From the NCBI GenBank assembly GCA_020638135.1, contig JACKJE010000015.1, forward strand, positions 1 through 64,000: a stretch of 64,000 nucleotides of DNA, read 5' to 3'. Source of the stretch: Methylobacteriaceae bacterium. GTDB lineage: Bacteria > Pseudomonadota > Alphaproteobacteria > Rhizobiales > Beijerinckiaceae. Below are positions 8,512 through 16,128 of the stretch, in pieces. How positions within the stretch are numbered: the first letter of the stretch is position 1; every line of letters begins with the position of its first letter. The position numbers were made by a program, and so were the translations under genes. The notes beneath the pieces were generated by a model that saw nothing but the letters and a program-made list of their open reading frames with translations, ran no database searches and was not told the DNA's origin.

Positions 8512-9063
8512 ATGCGAAGGATCGGGCTATTGGCGCTGGGCGGCGCGCTCGCTCGCCGCGGCGCGGCCGCGCAGGCGGCCGAGAACGTCTCGCTCTATAC
8601 GAGCGTGAACGACAAGAAGGCCTGCGCCTATACGCATATCAAGGCGTCCGACGATGGCCCGGAATCCTGCGCATTTTCATGCAAGGGGCCGGTTTCCGGC
8701 GTCAGCACGAAGCTCCTGTCCTGTTACGATTACGAGCATCTCTTCGTGAAGCTCGACGGCAAGTCCTATTCGACCTGGGGCGCCATGCTGGCGGTCGGCG
8801 GCTTTTCCGGCCTCGGCAACAAGAACGGGACGGTCGAATGGATTTTCGCCCCTGGCGGCGCGCCGTCGCGCGCCAGTCTCAAGGGGCTGATCGTCCGCTT
8901 TCATGGCGTCGACCAGAACAATAAGGGCCGCAACGCGCTGGCCGTATTTTCACTGCAGCCCGGCCAGATCTGCTGGAAGGGCAATTATCCCGCCAACGAC
9001 GCCGCGCGCGCGGCGGTGGACGGGGCGGCGTGCAAGAGTCCGCTGACGGAGGAGCAGCCGTAG
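8512..9063 (+). CDS. Secreted hypothetical protein
   Basis: Encodes 183 residues from ATG 8512. The N-terminus is basic then hydrophobic (MRRIGLLALGGALARRGAAAQAAEN), which reads as a Sec signal peptide cleaved after an Ala-rich stretch, although the internal RR is unusual. The mature part has six cysteines (KKACAY, ESCAFSCKGP, LLSCYD, QICWKG, AACKSP), suggesting a disulphide-bonded periplasmic protein. No family is recognised. It is convergent with the SHOCT gene, whose stop lies only a few bases away. Confidence 0.65.
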   Translation: MRRIGLLALGGALARRGAAAQAAENVSLYTSVNDKKACAYTHIKASDDGPESCAFSCKGPVSGVSTKLLSCYDYEHLFVKLDGKSYSTWGAMLAVGGFSGLGNKNGTVEWIFAPGGAPSRASLKGLIVRFHGVDQNNKGRNALAVFSLQPGQICWKGNYPANDAARAAVDGAACKSPLTEEQP

Positions 9064-9066
9064 AAC

Positions 9067-9322
9067 TCAGGCTGTCAGATCCCGTTTCATCGCCTCGTAC
9101 TGCTCTTTCGTGATCTCGCCACGCGCGTAGCGCTTGTCGAGAATGTCGCGCGCGCTTTCGGGGGCGGGCTGCTGCGGCCAGTTCCAGCCGGCGGCCGCGC
9201 GGCCTGCGGTCGCGCAGCAGCAGCCAGGCAAGAAAGACGACGATGAGAAAGGCCCCGAGCGGGCCGATCCCGTGGATCGGCCAGGACCAGCTGAAGCCGT
9301 CATAGTTCCAGTATCCGTGCAT
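9067..9322 (-). pseudogene. SHOCT-domain small membrane protein with one frameshift
   Basis: Begins MHGYWNYDGFSWSWPIHGIGPLGAFLIVVFLAWLLL, a short extracytoplasmic segment plus one membrane helix. After a single-base shift near 9200 it continues to the typical SHOCT module ARDILDKRYARGEITKEQYEAMKRDL and a natural stop. The span of 256 bases leaves one base over. SHOCT modules are short oligomerisation or targeting modules. It lies about 30 bases downstream of the cytochrome c gene on the same strand and is probably co-transcribed with it. Confidence 0.7.
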
Positions 9323-9352
9323 CGCATGTGCTCCGGCCGCGACCGCCGCGCT

Positions 9353-9907
9353 TCACTTGTTCGCGACGTCGGGCAATTGCGCCTGAATATAAGCGATGGC
9401 GGACCAGATATCCTCTTTCGGCAGCGTTTCCTTGAACGCCGGCATGGCGGTATTGAACTGCGCGCCGCCTTCGGAGACCGTCCAGAACATGTACGGGTCC
9501 CATTGGCCGACCCGCGTGTCGGCGAGCCAGGCAAGATTGGCGGGCGGGGGATTGAGGTCCTTCGCCGCTTCGCCATCGCCCCGGCCCGTCTTGCCGTGGC
9601 AGGACGCGCAATTCGCCGCATAGACCCGCGCGCCGCGCTCGATGGTCGCGCGATTGCGCGGCAAGGGATTTGCGGCTCTCGCGTAGGCGTCGGGCAGCCC
9701 GCCGTGCATCGCATAGGGACGGCGCGGCGAATAACCCATGCCGCCGCCCGGTCCCATGCCCCCGCCTGGTCCCATGCCGCCGCGCGGTCCCATCATGCCC
9801 GGTCCGCCGCCCCAGCCCGGGCCGCCGCCCATCGGTTGGGCGAGGACAAAGGCGGCCGATCCGAACAGCGCTCCCGCCACGCCGGCGGCAAGCAGATAGT
9901 TGCGCAT
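9353..9907 (-). CDS. Class I c-type cytochrome with Gly/Met-rich N-terminal region
   Basis: Periplasmic electron carrier of 184 residues. The start MRNYLLAAG (9907) opens a signal peptide (LLAAGVAGALFGSAAFVLAQ). A Gly/Met/Pro-rich low-complexity stretch with repeats of GGGMGPG follows, roughly residues 25-58. The haem motif CASCH lies near residue 97, in ANCASCHGKTGRGDG, and the likely distal methionine is in TAMPAFK. The rich Met run could bind copper, but that is inference. The DUF302 gene lies upstream and the SHOCT gene downstream on the same strand. The redox partner is unknown. Confidence 0.85.
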   Translation of the reverse strand: MRNYLLAAGVAGALFGSAAFVLAQPMGGGPGWGGGPGMMGPRGGMGPGGGMGPGGGMGYSPRRPYAMHGGLPDAYARAANPLPRNRATIERGARVYAANCASCHGKTGRGDGEAAKDLNPPPANLAWLADTRVGQWDPYMFWTVSEGGAQFNTAMPAFKETLPKEDIWSAIAYIQAQLPDVANK

Positions 9908-10020
9908 ATACCCTCTCCCCAATCGATTGCAGAATGCGTCCGGCGTCCAGGAAACACACGCTGCAGGTGGCGATCGGGGCGCGCGCCGCCAATGCGGCGC
10001 GACGAAGGGTCACATCCCGA

Positions 10021-10407
10021 TCAAAGCGACTCGACGACCTTGCGCAGCAGGCCCTGCACGTGGTTGGCCGCAACGCCCAGCTTCTCGTTGTCGATCGCCA
10101 TCATCGAGGCGACGGGATCGATTGCGGCGACCTCGCTGCGGCCGGCGCCGGTCTCCTGCACGATGACATTGCAGGGCAGCATCAATCCGATCTTGTCCTC
10201 GGCGGACAGGGCTTCGAACGCCAGCTTCGGATTGCAGGCGCCCAGAATGCGATAGGGGCGGAAGTCCGCGCCGATCTTGGTCTTCAGGGTTTCCGCGACG
10301 TCGATTTTCGTCAACACGCCGAAACCGGCGGCCTTCAGCGCCTCCGTGACGCGGCTTTCGGCCTCGTCGAGCCCGCACTCGAGCGTCTTGGCGAAATAGT
10401 AGCTCAT
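10021..10407 (-). CDS. DUF302-family protein
   Basis: A 128-residue cytoplasmic protein that is DUF302 over its whole length (MSYYFAKTLECGLDEAESRVTEALK, DIGCNP-like segment LGACNPKLAFEAL, LPCNVIVQETG). Structures of the family show a small dimeric alpha/beta fold, but the biochemical role is not established. Conserved cysteines in GACNP and LPCN could bind a cofactor or metal. It precedes the cytochrome c and SHOCT genes on the same strand with a gap of about 110 bases, hinting at a shared redox or metal-related role. Confidence 0.8.
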   Translation of the reverse strand: MSYYFAKTLECGLDEAESRVTEALKAAGFGVLTKIDVAETLKTKIGADFRPYRILGACNPKLAFEALSAEDKIGLMLPCNVIVQETGAGRSEVAAIDPVASMMAIDNEKLGVAANHVQGLLRKVVESL

Positions 10408-10562
10408 GCCGTCTTCTCCCTCTGTTCGATCGGCAGGATATGGCGCTGCGCGCGGCAATCGCAACGACGCAAATCGGCGCGGTCGTTCGTTCGACACATG
10501 CGGCCCGAAATTCGCATGAAATTCGCTTGCGCGCCTATATTGCGCAAAACGAGGAGACGGGC

Positions 10563-11807
10563 GTGGCCATACGGGCGGATGTGATCGTACTGGGCGCGGG
10601 CATGGTCGGCGTCGGCGCCGCACTGGCGCTGCAGGCGCGCGGGCGCGACGTCGCCATGATCGACCGGCGCGGCGCCGCCGGCCGCGAAACCAGTTACGGC
10701 AATGCGGGACTGATCGAGCGCGCCTCGGTCGAGCTCTACACGTTCCCGCGCGATGTCGGCACGATCCGGCGCACCGTGTTCGGGCGCAATCCCGCCGCGC
10801 GCATCGATTGGGCGGCGCTGCCGCAGACACTGCCCTGGATCGCGCGCTATTTTCTCGAGAGCGCGCCGGCGAAGGCCGCCGCCCATGCGCGCGCCGCGCT
10901 GCCGCTGATCGAACATTGCCTCGACGAGCACATGAAACTGGCGAGCGCGGCCGGCGCGACCGGGCTGATCCGGCCGTCGGGCTGGATCAAGGCGTATCGC
11001 ACCGAGAAAACGCTGGCCGAAGGCGCGGTCGAAGCGCGGCGGCTTCGTGATTTCGGGCTTGTCTTCGATGCGCTGGACGCGCGCGCGCTCGCGGAGATCG
11101 AGCCGGTTCTCGAGGGCTTTGCCGGCGCGATCCTGCTGCGCGATCCCGCCGCCTGCATCGATCCCGGCGGTCTGACGGCCGCCTATGCCGGCCTGTTCGC
11201 GCGCAATGGCGGCAGGCTGTTTTCCGGCGATGCGCGCAGTCTGTCCCAGACGCCGCACGGCTGGAGCGTGGCGACGGATGCGGGAATCGTCGAGGCGCGC
11301 GAGGCGGTTATCGCGCTAGGGCCCTGGTCGGACGACGTGTTCAGGCCGCTCGGCTACACAATTCCGCTCGGCGTGAAGCGCGGCTATCACATGCATTATC
11401 AGGCGGTGGGGAACGGCGTTCTCAATCACCCGGTGCTCGACGTCGACGGCGGCTATCTGGTCGCGCCGATGGCGCAGGGCCTGCGCCTGACGACCGGCGC
11501 GGAATTCGCCCGGCGCGACGCGCCGCCATCGCCTGCTCAACTCGCCGCCGTCGAACCGCTGGCGCGAAAAACCTTCCAGCTCGGCGAGCGGATCGACGCC
11601 GAGCCCTGGCTCGGCCGCCGGCCCTGTCTGCCCGACCTGCTGCCGGTGATCGGACCGGCGCCGCGCCATCCCGGCCTCTGGTTCGATTTCGGCCACCAGC
11701 ATCACGGCTTCACCCTCGGTCCGATAAGCGGTCGGCTGCTGGCGGAAATGATGACGGGCGAGGCGCCGTTCGCCGACGCGGCGCCCTTCAGCGCCGAGCG
11801 GTTCTAA
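10563..11807 (+). CDS. FAD-dependent D-amino-acid dehydrogenase/oxidase (DadA-like)
   Basis: A DAO/DadA-type flavoprotein of 414 residues. The N-terminal dinucleotide fold is clear (DVIVLGAGMVGVGAALALQARG), and a second FAD contact lies near the C-terminus (FDFGHQHHGFTLGPISGRLLAE). GTG 10563 is chosen as start because GAGGAGACGG lies just upstream and the flavin motif then starts at the usual position; a longer frame from 10440 has no support. The likely reaction is oxidative deamination of D-amino acids or related N-substituted acids; the substrate cannot be read from sequence. It is divergent from the DUF302 gene. Confidence 0.82.
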   Translation: MAIRADVIVLGAGMVGVGAALALQARGRDVAMIDRRGAAGRETSYGNAGLIERASVELYTFPRDVGTIRRTVFGRNPAARIDWAALPQTLPWIARYFLESAPAKAAAHARAALPLIEHCLDEHMKLASAAGATGLIRPSGWIKAYRTEKTLAEGAVEARRLRDFGLVFDALDARALAEIEPVLEGFAGAILLRDPAACIDPGGLTAAYAGLFARNGGRLFSGDARSLSQTPHGWSVATDAGIVEAREAVIALGPWSDDVFRPLGYTIPLGVKRGYHMHYQAVGNGVLNHPVLDVDGGYLVAPMAQGLRLTTGAEFARRDAPPSPAQLAAVEPLARKTFQLGERIDAEPWLGRRPCLPDLLPVIGPAPRHPGLWFDFGHQHHGFTLGPISGRLLAEMMTGEAPFADAAPFSAERF

Positions 11808-11937
11808 GAGCGCGGGCGGCGCGGCGTCCCAGGGCGAATATCGCGGTTCAGCTGTCGACAAGCGGATGCGCGCCGCATGCGCGGCGGCATGCAGCTGCTG
11901 GCGTTTCGTCGTCGCCAGCCCTGCTGCCTGGTGCATA

Positions 11938-11955
11938 GGTGCAATGCAGCAATTT
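11938..11955 (+). promoter_or_regulatory. Left copy of an 18-bp inverted repeat, probable PhaR-type operator
   Basis: GGTGCAATGCAGCAATTT. Its exact reverse complement lies at 12020-12037, so the pair forms a perfect 18-bp inverted repeat around a 64-base AT-richer spacer. Each arm contains a near-palindromic TGCAATGCA core plus GCAGCA, which resembles the TGC/GCA-rich operators of PhaR-type regulators at phasin promoters. It lies upstream of the phasin-LuxR gene. Confidence 0.65.
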
Positions 11956-11974
11956 GAAATACACATCATTTCAA
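11954..11974. promoter_or_regulatory. Small inverted repeat inside the operator spacer, possible -35 region
   Basis: TTGAAAT, seven bases, then ATTTCAA: a perfect 7-bp palindromic pair within the AT-rich spacer between the two 18-bp arms. TTGAAA could double as a -35 element for the downstream gene, but no convincing -10 at 17 bases is seen (AGATAT at 11977 is weak). It may be a third protein-binding site. Confidence 0.35.
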
Positions 11975-12019
11975 CAAGATATGACGATGTAAACCTAATG
12001 TCGTATTGTGCTGCCGGCG

Positions 12020-12037
12020 AAATTGCTGCATTGCACC
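12020..12037 (-). promoter_or_regulatory. Right copy of the 18-bp inverted repeat
   Basis: AAATTGCTGCATTGCACC on the plus strand is the perfect reverse complement of 11938-11955. Centre-to-centre distance of the two arms is 82 bases, close to eight helical turns, so proteins bound at both would face the same side of the DNA. It ends 69 bases before the chosen start codon of the phasin-LuxR gene. Confidence 0.65.
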
Positions 12038-12106
12038 ATCAAGAGCGTCGCAGGTGTTGCGCCGATCCTTGGCGACAAACCTGCGGATAACCAGCGAGGG
12101 AAAGCT

Positions 12107-12940
12107 ATGGGCTCGGCGAATCGTCAGACGCACGACAAGGCGTCAGGACAAAGTCCCGCGAACGTCTGTGAGGCGGGCGCGAAAGAAGATCATTCCGGCG
12201 TCATCGCGAGATTCGACGGGGCCGCTTCCGGCAAACCCGCAGCCGGGCGGCTCGTGGCGAAGTCGAACGGGAATGCGGACGAACCCGCGGCCGGGACGAC
12301 GTCGGCGCTGGAACTCGGCGTCGCCTATCGCTTGCTGAAAGGCTCCGTCGACAAGGCCGCCGAAGCGCTCGAGGTCAATTACCTGCCGGTCACGAACGAG
12401 CTGACCGGGTTCTACATGCGGGCGATCGAATCGGTCTACGCGAGCGCCCAGGCGACCATCAACCTGATGCAGGCGCTCGGCCGCGCGTCCGGGCCCGCCG
12501 ATTTCGCGGAAGCCCATATCAATCACAACAGGCGCGTCCAGGAAGGCCTGAACCGGCAGGCCATGGATTTCTTCGCCTCGGCGCGGCGTATGCTCGAAAC
12601 CATGGCGCCGCCGAACAATGCGCAAAATGGGACCGAGCCGCGATTTGAAGGAAGGCTTTCGCCAGTCGGCGGCGAGCAGGAGATCGCCGAGCGAATCAAG
12701 CGTCTGACCGAGCAACAGAAGCGGACGCTCGAACTGCTTGCGAAGGGGCTGCCGAACAAGCTGATCGCCTATGAAATGGGAATTCAGGAAGCGACGGTGA
12801 AGGCCCATGTCGGCGCGGTGCTGAAGACATTGCGCGTTTCGAGCCGCGCGGCGGCGATCGTCGCGCTGGCTAATATCAGCGTGATGTCGATGGTCGAAAG
12901 CATGCTGGCGAGCAAGGGCGTGGACGCCGTCGAGCGGTGA
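12107..12940 (+). CDS. Phasin-like domain fused to a LuxR-type DNA-binding domain
   Basis: A 277-residue protein. Residues 1-80 are polar and probably disordered. Residues about 88-165 match a phasin-type helical domain (TGFYMRAIESVYASAQATINLM, then ADFAEAHINHNRRVQEGLNRQA); phasins coat polyhydroxyalkanoate granules. Residues about 198-257 are a LuxR/GerE helix-turn-helix (LTEQQKRTLELLAKGLPNKLIAYEMGI, TVKAHVGAVLKTL). There is no receiver or autoinducer domain. ATG 12107 is preceded by GAGGG; the longer GTG-started frame would run back through the right operator arm. An attractive reading is a transcription factor whose availability is set by granule binding, but that is inference. The unusual inverted repeat upstream suggests PhaR-type or self regulation. 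Confidence 0.72.
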   Translation: MGSANRQTHDKASGQSPANVCEAGAKEDHSGVIARFDGAASGKPAAGRLVAKSNGNADEPAAGTTSALELGVAYRLLKGSVDKAAEALEVNYLPVTNELTGFYMRAIESVYASAQATINLMQALGRASGPADFAEAHINHNRRVQEGLNRQAMDFFASARRMLETMAPPNNAQNGTEPRFEGRLSPVGGEQEIAERIKRLTEQQKRTLELLAKGLPNKLIAYEMGIQEATVKAHVGAVLKTLRVSSRAAAIVALANISVMSMVESMLASKGVDAVER

Positions 12941-13071
12941 GCGGCGGCGCGTCGCGCCCGCCGAGCCCGACGCCCCCGCTCAAGTCATTGTGAAGGCGAG
13001 GGCTGCGCCTTCCCTTGCAAATCGTCAGCCTGCGCCTTTTTTGCCGCCGCATTCCCGCGTACAAGGCGCGC

Positions 13072-13803
13072 ATGGCCTCCGACGTCACCATTTCCGCCGC
13101 CGCCATCGCGGGCGTGCTGTCTTTTCTCAGCCCGTGCGTTCTGCCGCTCGTGCCGCCCTATCTGACCTTCATCGCCGGCACGACGATCGAGGACATCGTG
13201 GAGGAGGGCGCGGCGCGCGCCCGGCGCGACGTGCTGCTGGCCGCGATCCTGTTCGTGGCGGGATTTTCCACCGTTTTCGTGGCCCTGGGGGCGACGGCCT
13301 CGGTGTTCGGCCAGGTCGTGCGCGCCAATCTGCACATCCTCTCGACATTGGCCGGCGTCGCCATCATCGGCATGGGCCTGCACTTTCTGGGCGTGTTCAA
13401 GCTGCATTTTCTCTATCGCGAAAAGCGCATGGAGGTTGAAAAGCCGGTGGGTCTGTGGGGCGCCTATGTCATGGGGCTCGCCTTCGCATTCGGCTGGACG
13501 CCATGCATCGGGCCGATCTTGGCCGCCATTCTCGCCGTCGCCAGCTCCGAGGAGACCGTGGGCAAGGGCGCGGGATTGCTTGCCGTCTATTCGCTCGGTC
13601 TCGGCGTGCCCTTCCTGCTCGCCGCCCTCGCGATCGAGCCCTTCATGAACTTCATGAAGAAATTTCGCGCGCATTTCGGCAAGGTCGAGAAACTCGTCGG
13701 CGTCGCGCTGGTGGCGACCGGCGTGGCCTTCCTTACCGGCGGCATGCAGACCCTGTCGATCTGGCTGCTCGAGACTTTTCCGGGTCTCGCCAAGCTTGGT
13801 TGA
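13072..13803 (+). CDS. ccdA: CcdA/DsbD-type thiol-disulphide transport membrane protein
   Basis: Carries reducing equivalents from cytoplasmic thioredoxin across the inner membrane for cytochrome c maturation or periplasmic thiol reduction. The 243 residues show about six membrane helices and the two hallmark cysteine motifs in helices 1 and 4: FLSPCVLPLVPPYLTF and GWTPCIGPILAAILA. The start ATG 13072 gives MASDVTISAAAIAGVLSFLSPC; an upstream TTG adds a basic stretch. It is not within a ccm cluster, so its partner is not visible here. Confidence 0.9.
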   Translation: MASDVTISAAAIAGVLSFLSPCVLPLVPPYLTFIAGTTIEDIVEEGAARARRDVLLAAILFVAGFSTVFVALGATASVFGQVVRANLHILSTLAGVAIIGMGLHFLGVFKLHFLYREKRMEVEKPVGLWGAYVMGLAFAFGWTPCIGPILAAILAVASSEETVGKGAGLLAVYSLGLGVPFLLAALAIEPFMNFMKKFRAHFGKVEKLVGVALVATGVAFLTGGMQTLSIWLLETFPGLAKLG

Positions 13804-13879
13804 TCTCGGCCCCGGGGCCATATCAACGCCGGACGCGCCGCGTGTGGCGATAGTGCGCGCCTCTGGTGTTGGTTGAGAC

Positions 13880-14896
13880 ATGCGAAGCTCCCGTCTCCTC
13901 ATCTGGTTTCTTGTCCTCGCGCTGATCGGCGGCGGCGCTTTCTTCGGCTGGCGCCGTTTCGGCGCCGCGCCGCTCGTCGCGGTCGTCGAGGTCAAGCGCG
14001 GCTCGGTCGCCGAAGTCGTCTATGCGACCGGCGTGGTGGAGCCGACGCGCTGGGCGAAGGTCATCGCCTACCAGCGCAAGCGGATCATCGATATCTGCGA
14101 TTGCGAGGGCAAGACGGTGAAGGCCGGCGACATTCTCGCGCGGCTCGACGATACGGAAGAGAAGGCGAATGTCGCGGAACTGGAAGCCCGGCGCGCGCTC
14201 CTCAAGAACGACGTCGATCGCGTGACCGGCCTCTACAAATTGAACGCGGCGACCAAGACCGCGCTCGACCAGGCGATCACCGCGCTGCGGGAATATGACG
14301 CGCGCATCGAGGCGCGCAAACAGAAGCTCGCCGATCTCGTGCTACGCGCGCCGATCGACGGCGTGGTGCTGAAGCGCGAGGGGCATATCGGCGACATGGC
14401 GGGCACGGGCGTCAACGACGCCCTGTTCTGGGTCGGCAGGCCGAAGCCGCTGCGCGTCGACGCCGACGTGAACGAGGAGGACATGCCGCGCGTGAGGATC
14501 GGGCAGAAGGTTCTGCTGCGACATGACGGTTTTCCGGGACAGGCGCTCGAGGCCGTGGTCGACGACATCACGCCGAAGGGCGATCCGCAGACCAAGACGT
14601 TTCGTGTCTATCTCGCGCTGCCCGACGATACGCCGCTGCGCATCGGCATGAGCGTCGAGGCCAATATCGTGATCGCCGCGCGACAGAGCGCGCTCATCGT
14701 GCCGGCGGAAGCCGTGGTCAATGGCGCCGTCGATCGCGTCGTGAACGGCGTCGTCGCGCGGACGCAGGTGAAGACGGGCGTGCGCGGCGTGCGGCTGTTC
14801 GAGATCCTGTCCGGCCTGGAGGAGGGCGCGCTCGTCGTTTCGCCGGCGCGGCCGAACTTGAAGAACGGCGCGCGCATCCGCGTGAGCGGGCCGTGA
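13880..14896 (+). CDS. Periplasmic adaptor (HlyD/MacA-type) of an ABC exporter
   Basis: A 338-residue membrane-fusion protein with an N-terminal membrane anchor (LLIWFLVLALIGGGAFFGW). Barrel-sandwich halves follow (VAEVVYATGVVEPTRWAKV with GKTVKAGDILARLDD, later VLRAPIDGVVLKREGHIGD), separated by a short coiled-coil hairpin (residues about 95-155), then a beta-barrel domain. It overlaps the permease gene by 4 bases, which in turn overlaps the ATPase gene. The order adaptor-permease-ATPase matches DevBCA-type exporters. The substrate is not evident and no TolC gene is nearby. Confidence 0.88.
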   Translation: MRSSRLLIWFLVLALIGGGAFFGWRRFGAAPLVAVVEVKRGSVAEVVYATGVVEPTRWAKVIAYQRKRIIDICDCEGKTVKAGDILARLDDTEEKANVAELEARRALLKNDVDRVTGLYKLNAATKTALDQAITALREYDARIEARKQKLADLVLRAPIDGVVLKREGHIGDMAGTGVNDALFWVGRPKPLRVDADVNEEDMPRVRIGQKVLLRHDGFPGQALEAVVDDITPKGDPQTKTFRVYLALPDDTPLRIGMSVEANIVIAARQSALIVPAEAVVNGAVDRVVNGVVARTQVKTGVRGVRLFEILSGLEEGALVVSPARPNLKNGARIRVSGP

Positions 14897-16128
14897 GCTA
14901 CGTCCTCGACATAGCGCTCACGCATCTGCGTTCGCGCGTGCGCCAGACGGTGGTCGGGGTGATGGGCGTGGCCACCGGCGTCGGCTTTTCGATCATGATG
15001 GCCGCGCTGATGGAGGGGTCGCAGGCGGATTTCATCCGCCAGCTCGTCGACAGCCTGCCGCATATCTCGGTGAGCGACGAGACGCGCAATCCGCCGCGCC
15101 AGCCGGCGGAGACACGCTACGACGTCGTGCAGATCGACGGGCTGCGCACGCCGGTGGTGCGGCCGGGCATCAAGAATCCGATGGCGATCATGGCTTCAAT
15201 CGAAAGCTGGATTCCCGGCGCGATCGCGCCCTCCGTCCAGGCCAAGGCCGTGATCCGCTACGCCGGTCGCGACACCGCGACCTCGTTCACCGGCCTCGAT
15301 CCGAAGCGCGAACAGAAGGTCTCGAAACTGTCGACGCAGATGCGGCAGGGGTCGCTCGACGCGCTCTACAAGGCGACCAATGCGCTGATCCTCGGCGACG
15401 GGCTCGCGAAGAAGATCGGCGCGCGCGTCGGCAATACGGTGACGATCGTGTCGGGCGCCGGCCGCACGCTCGACTGCACGATCGTCGGCATTGCGCATAC
15501 GGGCGTCGCGCAGATCGACGACGCCTCATCCTATGGCCTGATCAAGACCGGGCAGATCCTCGCCTCGCAGATCGGCCTCGTCAACGAATTGCGCATTCGT
15601 GTCGCCGACGCCCTGCAGGCGCGCGCGGTCGCGACACGCATCGAAGCCGAGACGGGCTACAAGTCCGTCTCCTGGCAGGAGGCGCACGAGGACCTGCTGT
15701 CGGCGTTCGAGGTGCGCAACATCATCATGTACACGGTCGTCGGCGCGATCCTGCTGGTCGCGTCGTTCGGCACGTTCAACATCGTCTCGACGATCACGCA
15801 CGAGAAGGCGCGCGATATCGCCATCATGAAGTCGCTCGGCTTTCGCGCCAAAAGCGTGCGCCGCATCTTCGTCATCGAGGCGGCGGCGATCGGGCTCGTC
15901 GGCGCGCTGATCGGATGGGCGCTCGGCTATGCGCTGACGCGGGCAATGGGCTCGATCGAGATCAAGAGCCCGTTCATGGATACGAGCACGATTCCGGTGC
16001 TCTATTCGCCGCTGCACTATGCATTGGCGACTATCGTGGCGCTCGCCTCGTCGCTGTTTGCCGGCTATTTCCCGGCGCGCAAGGCGGCGGCGGTCGAGCC
16101 GGTCGACATCATCAGGGGCGCGTCGTGA
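14893..16128 (+). CDS. FtsX-like ABC exporter permease (MacB/DevC/LolC type)
   Basis: A 411-residue permease starting at GTG 14893 within a GTGA overlap with the adaptor stop. One helix near the N-terminus (TGVGFSIMMAALMEG) is followed by a large periplasmic domain. Three further helices end the protein (IIMYTVVGAILLVASFGTFNIVST, AAAIGLVGALIGWALGYAL, ALATIVALASSLFAGYFPARKAA); this is the MacB-core/FtsX arrangement. It works by mechanotransmission with the ATPase encoded next and passes substrate to the adaptor. It overlaps the ATPase gene by 4 bases. Confidence 0.88.
   Translation: MSYVLDIALTHLRSRVRQTVVGVMGVATGVGFSIMMAALMEGSQADFIRQLVDSLPHISVSDETRNPPRQPAETRYDVVQIDGLRTPVVRPGIKNPMAIMASIESWIPGAIAPSVQAKAVIRYAGRDTATSFTGLDPKREQKVSKLSTQMRQGSLDALYKATNALILGDGLAKKIGARVGNTVTIVSGAGRTLDCTIVGIAHTGVAQIDDASSYGLIKTGQILASQIGLVNELRIRVADALQARAVATRIEAETGYKSVSWQEAHEDLLSAFEVRNIIMYTVVGAILLVASFGTFNIVSTITHEKARDIAIMKSLGFRAKSVRRIFVIEAAAIGLVGALIGWALGYALTRAMGSIEIKSPFMDTSTIPVLYSPLHYALATIVALASSLFAGYFPARKAAAVEPVDIIRGAS

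Noticed and set aside
6641..8608. 655-codon plus-strand frame across bfr/bfd and purB
   Set aside because: It is antisense to purB and the bfr/bfd region. Its translation has no recognisable domain and is rich in Arg, Ala and Glu, as expected from GC-rich antisense.
9134..10255. 373-codon plus-strand frame over the cytochrome and DUF302 genes
   Set aside because: Antisense shadow of genes with clear motifs (CASCH haem site, DUF302).
12955..13040. Hairpin GAAGGCG / CGCCTTC after the phasin-LuxR gene as a terminator
   Set aside because: Only 7 bp with no T tract; not supported as an intrinsic terminator.
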